This document shows positions 48,431 through 59,941 of a DNA stretch of 64,000 nt, piece by piece. Position numbers and translations under genes: made by a program. The stretch comes from Heterobasidion occidentale (lineage: Eukaryota; Basidiomycota; Agaricomycetes; Russulales; Bondarzewiaceae): the NCBI GenBank assembly GCA_039111635.1, contig JBCAQO010000004.1:1178001-1242000 (forward strand), written 5' to 3'. Below the pieces are notes generated by a model, which was given only the letters and a program-made list of their open reading frames with translations, was not told the origin of the DNA and did not search any database. How positions within the stretch are numbered: position 1 is the stretch's first letter; each line of letters begins with the position of its first letter.

Positions 48431-49575
48431 TCTTCACCTTGTCGTGTATATGTATGTTCTTTCCTGCCTTCATTTTTTGTCAGATATATGACGATACTGC
48501 TCTAATCTAGGACTGTCAGATGTTCATGCCGCCGCCGTTGTGTGCGGAGGACGCGGCCTATGCTATGACCCTGTGCTCCTAGGTATGTCCATCAATTTAC
48601 TCTGCTTTTTTTGCATACGGGTCACAGCTGTGCGGTGGCATTGCTTTCCGAGACCTCTGCATTAAATTGACGCTTTGGCCTTTCCATCTTACTGATCTAT
48701 CAGTGTCGCTGAGTTCATTTATCTGTTAGGGATCCCTTGTGCATTTCGGGCGATCGAGTTGAAGTGACGTGGCGCGCTACGGCCATCGCGTGTTTGCTCC
48801 TGGAGAGCAGAAGTCACTTGTTTGTAATGTAGGCTCGCAATTCTGTGAAATCAAGAGTTGCGGTATGCTGCTTGAAATGTGTGCCAGTCTAGTACAATAA
48901 ATCCGGTATCAACCTATATGTCGGATCTGCAACGATGTCTTTCTTTCGACCATGTCATAGAGGCTAGCAGAGTGCTAGCAGATTGGCGATGTATCCGCAT
49001 ATTCCTCATACAGTTGCATCAGCTCCGGGTATCGGGCCCTTTCGTTCTGAGAATCAAGAGCTTCCAGCAATCTATGATCTACATGTGAATAGATCGGTAC
49101 AAACAATACATTGTCTGGAGTTGCTAGACAAGCACGCCTGAAGACATTCATGGATGTCGGTTGAGAGACCCTACAACTAGGCACCGGCGATGATGGCTGC
49201 CATTACTCGCATAGGTTAGGGTCAGGCGCTTTGTCGCCGCGATTGTCCCTTCGACTCGTCTCCTCATCGATATCGGGCTCGCTAAGTCTCTCGCAACAAT
49301 ATTGTCCTATTTGCACGAGGCCGATGATCAGCAGTGTCATCAAACATCTGCCTCGAGCAAAACTGTCCATATATTTTATGAAGAAACAGCTACAGATATC
49401 GCAAAGCATACAATATGAACACCTCGTCGGCTCAGCTACAAATCACGGCACCTACTCAGCATGGCCTCGCGTTTGACACACGACTTTCCTCGCTCTGCAA
49501 CAATCACTGGCCTTCTATCCTCTCACTCCGCTCTTTGATTGCATACAACGCGCACACACCCCTGACTAACGATTA
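48431..49575. other. Gene-free stretch of about 1.1 kb
   Basis: AT-richer DNA with no coding signal recognised. Confidence 0.45.
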
Positions 49576-49890
49576 TGAGTGACAGCGCCAATATCGAAAA
49601 AGACACGTACGCAACATCATCTCGATCAGGCATTCTAGAAGATTCTAGACGCTGTACGTTTTATTCTCCTCCGCTTGATCACTAAAACTGAATTCTTATC
49701 GACAGTCGGTTACGGGTTCTTGGTGAGCAATCACGCATCGTTGAGTCCCTACATCTTCTCAATATTCTGAATCTAGCAGAGATGGGCAGAGGGCTGCAGA
49801 GGGACCTAGTGTCTCAGAGGACAATCAAGATTTAAGTCTTGATGCAGACGAGATCAACGAACTCGAAGTCTCTATCTGTAGAACTAGCCT
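49576..49890 (+). pseudogene. Truncated copy of the TPR-CHAT 5' end
   Basis: ATG at 49576 (MSDSANIEKDTYATSSRSG), a gtacgt donor, a short second exon (tcggttacgggttcttg) with a gtgagc donor, and a third block reading EGPSVSEDNQDLSLDADEI, matching DSVDNQADSVDADKIDEHA of the main gene. It ends abruptly where the decayed duplication at 49890 begins, so no TPR or CHAT domain follows. Confidence 0.65.
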
Positions 49891-51560
49891 TTACGACGTC
49901 GTCATCGACAGCACTGACTCACACTTGTTTCAATGCTGATTTGAGGGTTAGCTCCCTGCTATTGGCTATTGTAAGTACATTTATATTACCCCTCGAGTCT
50001 CTTTCCTCTTGATTCGCAGCCATGGATGTATGATCTTCGTGTGGTAATCCTCCACTCTTTCCTTCGAGATACATGGACATGTATTACACCTTCAGAACTC
50101 AGTCAGAGTCAGATTGGATGGCTCATTGGTGCGGAAATGTGGAGAAATCAGGTGGGCCATAGGTAAGTAGTTCATAAACACGGTAATATGAGTTTTCGAC
50201 CTGTTCTCCCAACGCTGCTCATGTTTCCTTCTTCCCCTTGCACAGTCCACATTTCAAATATTCCAGTAATCTTGCGACGCTGTTTGTACTCTTGTGAAGT
50301 TGCATCTCCTAGCATGCAACATCTATCACTACGTCCTGAAACACTTGAGCCACGCAGAACTCATCGCTATCCGTGAACTCTCAATCGTCGGCTCATCCCT
50401 TGATTCTCCCGCATTTGTTGCCAAGAGAGTCCAGACGCACAGCGGCAGAGTGTTATTCCAGGTTTCGCGCGCCCACCCTCCCAGCTGCATATCAACACTC
50501 GTCGCGTTCCGACGCTTGTTGTGACTGCTCAGATGTTCCAACGCGCTGTTCAGGACGCCGCCCACTCATCGCAAACAAAAATCATTGGTGTACATCGCGC
50601 TAGCTTCGTGCGTACTATTGCTCGTTGACGAAATCAAAAATTGGATCACTTGTACTGCTTCAAATGGCCTCTCCTCTTTCATTTCGTCGCAGCGCCGTCA
50701 TATGTCCCCGTCACCCCTCGGGTCCAAACCAATCAGATAACTACACCGTAATTCACACATTTGGTCTTTCTCTCTATGCTATAGCCTCTAATGCTGCGAG
50801 ATATGACTGATGAGCATTCCACATTGTCTAGCATTTGCTCTCGAGAGTCAGAATAATCATGTCGCGTGTGGGCCCTGTCCAGCCTTGTCCACTTTGAAGG
50901 AAGACAGCGGCCACGGTGTTTCGAAACAAACGGCGACACTCTACACGCTCGAGAGACACTGAAAAGGCCGTCGCTATGCGTATAGTGTTGTCACACCCTC
51001 CAGACCATTCCATTCTAGCAAACTCGAGATTCACTTCGTTATCGACTGACGACCATGAAGCAGACACTGTGCGTGCAGCCACTGATGGACATACGAGGCT
51101 GTTGCTGATAGCGCATGACCCTCTGTGGAGCTGACAATGTCAGCTGAGTGGTGCGCAGATTCTCTCCTGCACAGCTTTTTCTTGTTCTTCCCATGCAGCA
51201 TACGTTCCTGGCGCGCAGGATGGCCGGATTAGTTCTGCGCACCATAACTAGCCTTCGACTCCCATGACTATGACAGCAAACCTGCTCCGCGACAGTGGGC
51301 ACAACCCAAATCCAAGCAACATGACGGTTGTCCAGCTGACCAGCGCCGCCTCACATGGACGCAAAGTCTCAATCTAGAAGGCGGAAGACGTCATTCATTG
51401 CTCGAGGCTCTTTTCAATCTGCAAAGAACTAGAGCGCGCTTCGTCCTGCTTCGTCTCATGACACGACCTTTCTTGGACATGCGCAGGACTGCGCAGATTG
51501 CGCAGGCATGTGGGATGCTCAAAAGCGCTCTACCGGCCTTCAGTGCGTCTCCATCTTATT
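49890..51560. repeat. Decayed duplication, right copy
   Basis: Counterpart of 46790-48430. Plus-strand text near 50300 reads CNIYHYVLKHLSHAELIAI, which resembles an F-box opening, but stops follow soon after. Confidence 0.55.
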
Positions 51561-51704
51561 TCCATCCTCCGTCCTTGCCTCTAGATTTTGCCGAAGAAGT
51601 GACAAAGAGGAAAGACATGACTTGTACGCCTTCCAATTGTCATTCATCTACCGCCATTAATCCTATTTCATCAAGTTCAACCCGCCAAAGCACCATCCAC
51701 CAAG

Positions 51705-52169
51705 ATGTCCTCGTCTACTAAATCTGGGAAGATTGACAAGACGCGCATGTCCGTTCCAACTGAAGGCTCGTTATCCCACGTGGGGCACATGGGCTACGAT
51801 CCCGAGAAAGGCTTTGTCTCCTCCGGCGTCGACCCCTCCTGGAACACATTCCTGGCCGACCTCGAGTCGCACGGCATCGACCCACAGCTCATCAATCAAA
51901 ACATGGACTTCATCAAAGATTTTGTGCGGGACGCGCAAAAGGCTGCTGCAGCCACTCCTGCGCCTTCAGCTTCAGCACCAAAAAAGAAGAAACGATCTCC
52001 GCCCGCGCTTCGGCGCAATGTTGCAGGACGCAAGCATCAGGGTTCCACATCGAGCGTGGCTGGGTCGGCTGCGCCCCCTCCACCCGCCCCGTCATCTCGC
52101 CCTGCGCCTCCACCTTCCCAATTGGCGCCTCCCCCTGCAGCACCTGCGCCTCCTCTGCCTCCTGCTTGA
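51705..52169 (+). CDS. CRIB-only fragment of a WASP-like actin regulator
   Basis: Codes for 154 residues. SGKIDKTRMSVPTEGSLSHV followed by GHMGYDPEKGF and then GVDPSWNTFLADLESHGID is the GTPase-binding (CRIB) region of fungal WASP, which binds Cdc42 and controls Arp2/3. NMDFIKDFVRDAQ and a basic KKKKRS follow, then a Pro-rich tail. The N-terminal WH1 and C-terminal WH2/acidic parts are absent. Just past the stop, another frame continues with PPPSNRAPPPSQPATVVKK (52178-52240), so the Pro-rich region seems to have been cut by a frameshift. Either a short decoy-type CRIB protein or a truncated duplicate. The ATG at 51705 gives a plausible context (accaagATG). Confidence 0.7.
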   Translation: MSSSTKSGKIDKTRMSVPTEGSLSHVGHMGYDPEKGFVSSGVDPSWNTFLADLESHGIDPQLINQNMDFIKDFVRDAQKAAAATPAPSASAPKKKKRSPPALRRNVAGRKHQGSTSSVAGSAAPPPPAPSSRPAPPPSQLAPPPAAPAPPLPPA

Positions 52170-53011
52170 TCCTCACAAGTCTTCCGCCCCCTTCTAATCG
52201 TGCTCCTCCACCTTCTCAGCCTGCTACAGTCGTAAAAAAATCCATACCAGAAGAAAGGAGAGAAGAGGAAAAGAAATTAAGAGCGATGAGGGGAATGAGA
52301 AGGAAGGCAAAGGAGGCAGGTCGGAGACGAAGTAAGGACAAAGTGTTAGGGTAACGGTAGATACAGACAACTTGTAGCGCCAACAAGCCATCACCATCAT
52401 GACGTCGTGCTTGCATGCCTAGACAACAGTTCGGACACCCACGAATCCTTAGAACACTACTGAACTTGCCGTAAAGAACACCGACGCTGAAACTAGCACC
52501 AAAACATCGTTGTCATAACCAACACTCCATCCTGGCGCCCATCCGTGATAAATCAGGCCGCTTCCACTCCACTACAGTAGCAAATTAGGCTTACGAAAGC
52601 AGCATCGGTAGAGACATTTTAGCAGTCTGTGTGATATCGATGTTATACACAAGTCGAATTGAACGACGAGAGACCGTAGAGTTCAGTGTTGTCTACCACA
52701 GTAGGATCCACGATGTCATCCAAGTATCTCCCGTTGCTTTGCAATCAGATCCTGTTCCATTGCTTGAGGCGCGCTTGACCACAGCACCAACTGCACAACG
52801 ACACACCATCGCCCAGCTTCGAGCCCTCTCGGCCGCACGCCAAAGGTCGTCGACGATCTCGCCGACCGCCAGAGCGTACAAACAAGCTCTTCGAAGCACA
52901 GAACCCAATCACAATTCTCATACTATTGATACAATAGTCCGATGCGCGACCTCAACCTATTCGACACTGTGGCCCATTTTTTCCCTACCAATTCCAACGG
53001 AATACCCGGGC
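52170..53011. other. Intergenic, CRIB fragment to aminopeptidase
   Basis: Contains the out-of-frame Pro-rich and Lys/Arg/Glu-rich remnant of the WASP-like unit to about 52354. Nothing else is recognised. Confidence 0.5.
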
Positions 53012-56000
53012 TCAAAGCTTCGCGCCCTGTTCCCACTTGTCCAACCACTGCTGGATATCGGCCGACGAGCGCTGCAATGCCGCCAACGGATCGTCAGCAC
53101 ACTCGCGAGAACGTGCAAAAGAGAAGAGACACGCACCGCGATCCACGCGGACTTGGCCTTGATGCCGTCGAGCGCCTGCGCGAGTGCGAGGTTGTACTTT
53201 CCTGCGTCCTTGTCCTGCGTCGCCAGGGCCAGACTCGTCAACACAACGCGCGCGTGTCGCGCGGCACAACGCGGAGGAAGCGGGGGATACGCACCTTGAA
53301 GAACGCTTCGACGCTCTGGCGGTCTGCCTCGGTGGAGAGGCCCGAGAGCGCGGACTAGAAACGACCGTCAGCGTCCGTATGGGTGGGGCATGACGCATGC
53401 ACAGAGCGCGCTCACCGTGACGAGGTACTTGAGCGTGAAGTTGCCCTCGAAGCGCTTGTACAGCTACAGAAATAATATCAACGCGCGCGCACCGTCCGTC
53501 AGCTCCGTCGCATGAACCCGACGTCACAAGAAGAAAACGCACCGCATCGTAGTTAGCCTCGAAGAACGCGACGAGCGGGCGTCGCGCCTTGAAGTTCGCC
53601 GCGAGCCCACCGAAGAAGTTCGGTACGTCCTGGTCGCGCGCCCTGTCCATCACGAACTGCATCGTCGCGCCCTGCAGCGCCGCGTCCTGCGTCGCGCCCA
53701 TCGCGCCCCTGCCGCCCAAACAAGCGCTTCAGTGAGACCAGCCTGCACCGCGCTGCGCGCTCGACGCATGGGACGTACATGGCAGCGATGCGCATCGACG
53801 GCGTCTTGGCCTCGTCGTGGAACTTGACCACCGCGTCGTACTCCTCCCGCCCGCCATACTTCACGGCCTGCGAACCCCGCACGTCAGGTCTCGCCGTGAC
53901 GCGTGACGCGCGAGGAGACACGGCGGAGACTCACCGTGCGGAACGTCACCCGCAGCAGGTCGGCGGGGATGACCGCGTCGTCCCCGGTCTTGACGAACTG
54001 CGCGAAGCGGTCCTGGAGCTCCTTGACGACCCTGCAACAACGAACGTTCGATCAGAGGCGACCTTGGTTCTCGCAAGAAGAAAGGGTACGCACTTGGGGT
54101 CCTGTGCGGCTGCCGCCTGCTCGATCGCGCGCGTGCGCAGCTGGCTCGTGTCCGCGTCGTCCTTGGCCGAGTACTCGAACCCAAGCCGCTCGACGATCGG
54201 CCCGTACAATTCCTGCATCGTCCATCACACACATGTGTCAGTCACCTTCGCGTGTCCGAACGCCCAGACGAAGAACGCGACTAAAACACAGACGCACCCG
54301 GCGGAACGCGTTGAGCTTGTTCACGACCGCGTCGTTCTCCCACCACGTATCGACGACCCTAGACAAGTTCTCCGAGATGCTGTCCCACACCAAGACTGCC
54401 GCCCCGAGAGTCAGCCCCACATCGTCACCGAGCATGGACGGCACGCACATTGCTTCTCCTCGCGCAGGATGTGCACGAGCGTGAGCGCCGCGCTGACGTC
54501 CAAGAAGCCCGCCTTGGCGAGCGCCATCGCGTCGTGCACGAGCCCGATGCGGTCGTTCAGCGAGAACACTGAGTCCTCGTGCGCCGCCTCCTGCGCGATC
54601 GCTGCGAGGCGCTCCGGGGTGTACAGCACGCGATCTAAGCAGAGACGCGTCCGTCGATGAGCGACCTGTTGTGAATGGCGGGAAAGAGAGCATGAAAAAA
54701 GGGGACGCACAGACGCCGCTCGTGTCCGCGTTGAGCTTGAACGGCTTGCTCGTGTCGAGCGCGAACGCCTTCTCGCGCACGTCGAGCACCGCGCCCTTGT
54801 CCACGATCGCCTGCCCCGCGCTCGTCGTCGTGAGCAGGCTCAGCGGGATGGTCCTAGCGGCGGACCGCCGAGCCTCAGCCTCGCCACGCATAAAAAGAGC
54901 AGCGCAAAAAGGGCGCACCAGATCGTCTCGTTGTCCTCCGGCTTCGCAGGCCCGTCCTCGAGGAAGCGGTCCTGGCGCACCGTGATCCCGCCCTCGGTCT
55001 CGGTAACCGTGAGCACGGGGAAGCCCATCTGGACGCGGGTCAGCTCATCTCAGCCAGGGACGGCTCCCGTCGCCAGCGGAGGCGGAGGCGTTCGACGGAC
55101 CTTGGACACCCAGTTATCCATCACCTTCGGGACGTCGATGCCTGTAAGTATGTACACAAAAGCAAAGACACGCGGCGATCAGATAACCACGATCGGACGC
55201 AGGCCCAGAGCGCACCGCGTAGTGCCGTCGATGCGCACCTGTCGCCTCCCCGATGCCCTCCCACAGGTCCGTCGTGACGCTGTTTGCGTACAAGTGCTTC
55301 TTGAGGTAGATCGACACGCCCTTGAGAAATTTCTCTTCGCCGACGTACTTCGACAGCATGCGGAGCACTGCCGTACGCGCGCACACGCACACGCGCACAA
55401 TACAACACACAGGTCAGCATCCTATACGCCGTGCTTCTATCTACCGCAGCCCAATTCTGCGCGAGGAAGAGAAGAAGGGGGACACGTACCTGATCCAGCC
55501 TTGGCGTACGAGAGCGAGTCGAAGATCTACACGCAGAAACGCACGGAATGAGCGCCCCGCTTCCCACCCGCACAAACCAACAGCCGACGAGAAAGGGGCG
55601 GACGGAGGTGTGGACGGCGTCGTGGAGGCACGGGCGTACCTGGTTGATCTGGTTCGCGTCGGGACAATCGACCTCGATCGGGTGCGAGGACAACTTGGCG
55701 TCGAGCCGGAGAGCGTCGTTCAGGTGCTCCGTGATGAACTCCGAGTCGACCTTCCACTCTGGGAAGACCCTGGCACACACACAGGCACACGCGCGGACGT
55801 CAGCCTCTCGAGCGCCGCGGCGTTGAGGAGGAGGTGTAGGGAGGGAGCACGCACTTGTCCATGATGATGACCTCGCCCATCTGTGCGCACGCACGCACAC
55901 GCGCGGGAGGGTGCGAGCGCCAGCAGTCAGCACCCGGCGGCCAAGACAGAAGCGTACGGCATGCTCACCACAGTCGCGAACCCTGCCCACACCACACGCC

Positions 56001-57653
56001 CGAATCAGCACCCGCATATACCATTTACCAGCCTGCCAGCCAGCCCGCACACGCATACACACACGCAGCACGCACCTTCGTTCAGATACAAGTAATCCAC
56101 CACTCCATCGTCGTGATGTTCCCAAACCTGCACGCGCGTCCGTGAGCGTCCGCCGCCGCAAATAAAAGGGACACCACCATACGTACCACATGTGCGCGAC
56201 CTCGTGGCTCTGCACGACGGCAACGCGCTTCTTCGCAAGCATGTCCGGCCTCTCGGGGTCGAGCAAAAACGCGCTCGTGCGGCCCGTGATCAAGCCCTGC
56301 AAGCACCGCCCGCGCACGTCAATCCGCGTCAGTTCGCGTCGGTGCGCCCCGCCGGCGAGGGCAGGCGGAAGAGAAAACTGAGACGCGGCGCACCCAGTTC
56401 TCCATCGCGCCGGCGTCAAAGTCGCTCGCGACGAGCGTGTCGAGCTTCGGGAGCGGGTACTCGACGTCGAACACCTGCTCGTACAGCGGGAGCACCTTCG
56501 CCTTGACGTCGAGCGCGAACTGCGCCTGGTGGATGCAGTCCGGGGTCGCTGTGTGCGCGCGGAACGAAAGCGAGAAAGCGAGATCAAGTCAGGAAAGGGG
56601 GCGTGAGCGTGAACAGGGAGGCGCGGTCGCGCGGGGTGAGGTGGATAGGGGAGGCGGCGCGCACCGTAGATGCGCAGCGGGCGCACTGCGCCGCTTAGCG
56701 GGCTCTTGTATGAGCTCTCGAGGTACTCGAACGGGCCGTTCGCGTACGCGAGCAGGTACGTCGACATCTAGAGACGCATATAAAGACGCATTTATGAGCA
56801 GGCGCGCGGGGAGGACCGCACGGAAAAGGCGACGCACCGGCGGCGTCGTCGCGTACTTGCTAACGATCCAGTCTCCCTCGGCGACGCCGGCATAGAGCGC
56901 ACTCTCGTCGTCTGCGAGGGCTTTCGTGTCGGTCGCCGGGGAGTCGGAGAGGACGGGCATGTTCGACAGGCTGACGGTGCCCGCGCGCGACACGAGCGTG
57001 ACCGCGAAGGTGGCCTTGAGCGCCGGCTCGTCCCAGCACGGGAGCGCGCTGCGCGCCGAGGTCGGCTGTCAAACACGACGAACGCACACCCGTCAGCACG
57101 TAGAATGTAGGGAAGGCCAGAGGGGAAGGGCCCACCTCGAACTGCGTGAGCGCATACACGCCCTTGTCCCACTTGCTGGCGTAGTAGCCCGTCATGCTCC
57201 CTTCAAGTGGCGCGGAGAAGCCGACGCTGAGCGTCGCCTTCGAGCCCGCGGGGAGGTCCTGGGCGAACGCAAAGGTCGCGCGCTCGGTGGGGGCGTCGTA
57301 GGTGGTCGCGGTGGGGGTGATGGTGAGGGTTTGAGAGGTGGAGAGCGATGCGGGGGCGAGGGTGAGGTTCGTGCCGGCGTTGAGGGTGATGGTGCGGGTT
57401 GTGCGGAGGATGTCGAGGCTGGCAAGGTGCACAGAGGGAGTTAGTTAGCGGATGCAGGGAGAGACATGTAGGTGGATGGCCTGCCGGACAGTGAAAGCAG
57501 CGGACGCGAAGGACGACTCACTCGACTCTGACGATGCCCTCAACAGCTGCTTGTCGAGATCCGTGCGCACGGTCACATCATAATGCGTGGGGCGCACGTC
57601 CGTCGACAGACGGTACGCGTCCTTCGGTACATTATCTTGGGTCACACTGACAT
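53012..57653 (-). CDS. M1-family aminopeptidase (APE2/AAP1 type), three small frame breaks
   Basis: A zinc aminopeptidase that trims N-terminal residues from peptides; probably cytosolic. More than 20 exons read in order: KDAYRLSTDVRPTHYDVTV, QFEPTSARSALPCWDEPALK, DFDAGAMENWGLITGRTS (GAMEN exopeptidase motif), VQSHEVAHMW (HExxH zinc site), FGNITTMEWW, LYLNEGFATVMGEVIIMDK (the third zinc ligand Glu), NQINQIFDSLSYAKAGS, then an ERAP1-like C-domain ending SADIQQWLDKWEQGAKL. Splice sites fit throughout. Three spots break the frame: the start (ATGTCAGTGTGACC, two extra bases or one missing), about 57538-57546 (CTGTTGAGGG, one base short before GIVRVD) and about 56095-56104 (TGGTGGATTAC, one G short of WWDYLYLNEG). 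With everything else intact, assembly error is at least as likely as decay. Confidence 0.88.
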
Positions 57654-57727
57654 ATTGGCAGAAGCGGCAAAGGGGATGTTGGCGTTGGTGAAGCAAGAGC
57701 GCACACGACCAAGCGTTGATGATGATG

Positions 57728-57768
57728 TAGTTGTTGTTGTTGTTGTTGTCGTTGTTGTTGTTGTTGAT
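57728..57768. repeat. TTG/CAA trinucleotide microsatellite
   Basis: Near-perfect TTG repeats with one TCG interruption, in the presumed 5' leader of the aminopeptidase gene. Confidence 0.85.
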
Positions 57769-57820
57769 CCGAGTGTACTGTGCAGTCGCGGATGCGAGCG
57801 CAAAGGGTTCGACAACGGTG

Positions 57821-57833
57821 GATTATTATATAG
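57821..57833 (-). promoter_or_regulatory. TATA box of the aminopeptidase gene
   Basis: Minus-strand CTATATAATAATC about 170 bp before the presumed ATG at 57653. The distance leaves room for a leader containing the microsatellite. Confidence 0.5.
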
Positions 57834-58373
57834 AGATGGGGACGCGTGTGCGGATATCGATGGGACAGGCGACCATGTGCTGCTGCTGCACGCGCCTCGC
57901 CATGACGTCCTGCAAACCATACTTGACACCCTCGTCCAGCCCGACGTCGCCGGCGACGACGACGCGTGGGCGACAGTGGCGGCTGCCAGCGGCCTACCGA
58001 GGCCTGACAGCACCCACATGCTGCGTGTCCGTTTGAGTTTCTGTGCGCGTGCGTGGCAGTGGAGGCCAAGGAGATGCGTTCGTGCGTGTTGGGCGCTGGA
58101 GCTCGAGAACCGGCGCAGTCGTGGCAGACAACGACGGGAAAGAGAGTGCCCGCAGAAGTGCCTCTGTGGGGGTCGTGCAGACGCGACGACGCGACGTCCG
58201 CATCCTCGGACGCAATAAATTTCGCAAATACGTACACCGGCAGTGCGCGCGCGGCCGAGCTGCCAAGTCCACACAGTACTGTAGAGACACAGCACAAACT
58301 CCTAATAGTCCATCTAAGAAGATCTACAAATTCTTTCTATCGCGGCCCATGGCATCGCAGCCCCTCCTGCGCT
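57834..58373. other. Intergenic, aminopeptidase to Maf gene
   Basis: GC-rich with many short chance ORFs; no gene recognised. Confidence 0.5.
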
Positions 58374-59589
58374 CTACACCTCCAAAAACTCGTCGTCCTC
58401 CTCGACCAGCAGATCCAAGAACCGGAAGAACGACGCCGCCGGGAACCCGACCACGTTCTGGAAGTCGCCGTCGACCTTCCGTATCAGCAGCCCGCCGAGG
58501 CCCTGCATGCAACGCGCGACGCGCAGCGAGCAGCGTGCACCACGCGACAGTCAGCAAACGACGGACGACCGCCCGACCGCCCAACGCACGCACCTGCACC
58601 GCAAACCCGCCCGCGCGGTCCGCGCCCTCGCCCGAGTCGGCGTACGCCTCGAGCAGGTACGTCGGGTTGTCCGCGAAGTACACTAGCGAGCGCTCCTCGA
58701 TCGACCTGCGCGTGCGCGATGAGCATCCGAATGAGGCGTCGTCAGAACCGAGACGCACCGAATCGCGTACCCCGGCGCCGTCAGAACCGGAAACACTGCA
58801 AAGCACCAAGCCTCAGCCTCCGACGTCCAACCCTACCCCATACCCATTCCCCCGACCCAGATGAAATAGAACAGACGGCACGCACCGACCGACACCCCCG
58901 TGACGACCTCGCACACCGCGCCGTTCATATCCAGCAGCATCCGCAGGTTATCCGCACGCCCCGCGGGCTTCTCCAGCACCTCCGGCCGCGCGCCCTGCGC
59001 GCTGATGAACGGCGCGTCCGACAGCGCCGCCTGCGCGTGCGTCAGCACGACCGTGTCCGCGCCGATGACGAGGTCCGGCGCGTCGTCCGGGTTTTCTTGC
59101 TGCGTGCGAACGAGGGCGCACGACGACGGCGGCGGCGGTGGAGGAAGAGAGGAGGGTCAGGCTGCGGAAGCGGACGGGAAGGGGGACGACGGGGCGGGAC
59201 GCACGACGAGCCGCTCGTAGACCTCGACAGCCTTGTGCGTCGCCGTCGCGACGGGGTACTCGTGCACGTCCTCGAATGACATCGGATCCAGGTCCTCCTC
59301 AAACGTCGATGGCACCACCTCCGGCGCGAGCCCCTACAGCCGCGCCATAGCACGAGTGCCAAACAACCCCACGTCGTCGTCGATCCCAAACACAATCGAA
59401 GCAAACCGTCAGCATACAGCACGCAGCGCGCCCAGGGCCGGAAGACGGCGGGTCGCTCACGAAGGTGCGCAGGATCTCGCGCCGGCGCGGGCTCGCGGAC
59501 GCGAGGACGACGCGCTTGCCGCTCAGCTTCGTGAGCCCCGGGACGCGCAGCGCGTGCGGCAGCACCGCGGGCTCTCGTTTCGGTGCCAT
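58374..59589 (-). CDS. Maf/ASMTL-type nucleotide pyrophosphatase
   Basis: Hydrolyses modified or non-canonical nucleoside triphosphates, such as methylated or pseudouridine forms, keeping them out of nucleic acids. Exon 1 (59589-59461) carries the family signature ASASPRRREILRTF. Later exons give VPSTFEEDLDP, EYPVATATHKAVEVYERLV, LVIGADTVVL (catalytic Asp in GADT), EKPAGRADNLRMLLDMNG, and the C-terminal AGGFAVQ, then GLGGLLIRKVDGDFQNVVGF, ending LEV. All joins are in frame through short GT-AG introns. Same strand as the aminopeptidase and Ku70 genes, but eukaryotic genes here have separate promoters. Confidence 0.93.
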
Positions 59590-59941
59590 TGCTTGTTATT
59601 TGTTGTTCGATGCAGCGGTGAGGGATAGCGATGGGTTTGAGAAGGCGAGGAAAGACGAGGAAAGGAGAGGAGACTCGGAGGGGCGTAGGGGACGACACGT
59701 GGCCTGCAGCGGACGGCACGTGAGGCACGCGGCCGCGCCCGCTTCGCGACGCGTCGGCATGTTCGCCAGGCTCACGATACGATTTGATTCATAATGTACA
59801 GACTAATGCTACAGTCTCGACATCGCACCGAAGCCCATATACTCCTACACCACGGTTCACGTCGACGACCGACCCCAAGCAAAGTCAGACCCGCTGTCGA
59901 ATGTGCGGCACTCACCCTCAGCTGCGCTGTGTTCATCGATC
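59590..59941. other. Intergenic, Maf gene to Ku70
   Basis: Short spacer with no gene; it holds the Maf promoter and the Ku70 3' end. Confidence 0.55.

Noticed and set aside
55121..56767. Minus-strand ORF of 548 codons across the aminopeptidase gene
   Set aside because: It reads through several introns; true exons in other phases give the conserved aminopeptidase motifs.
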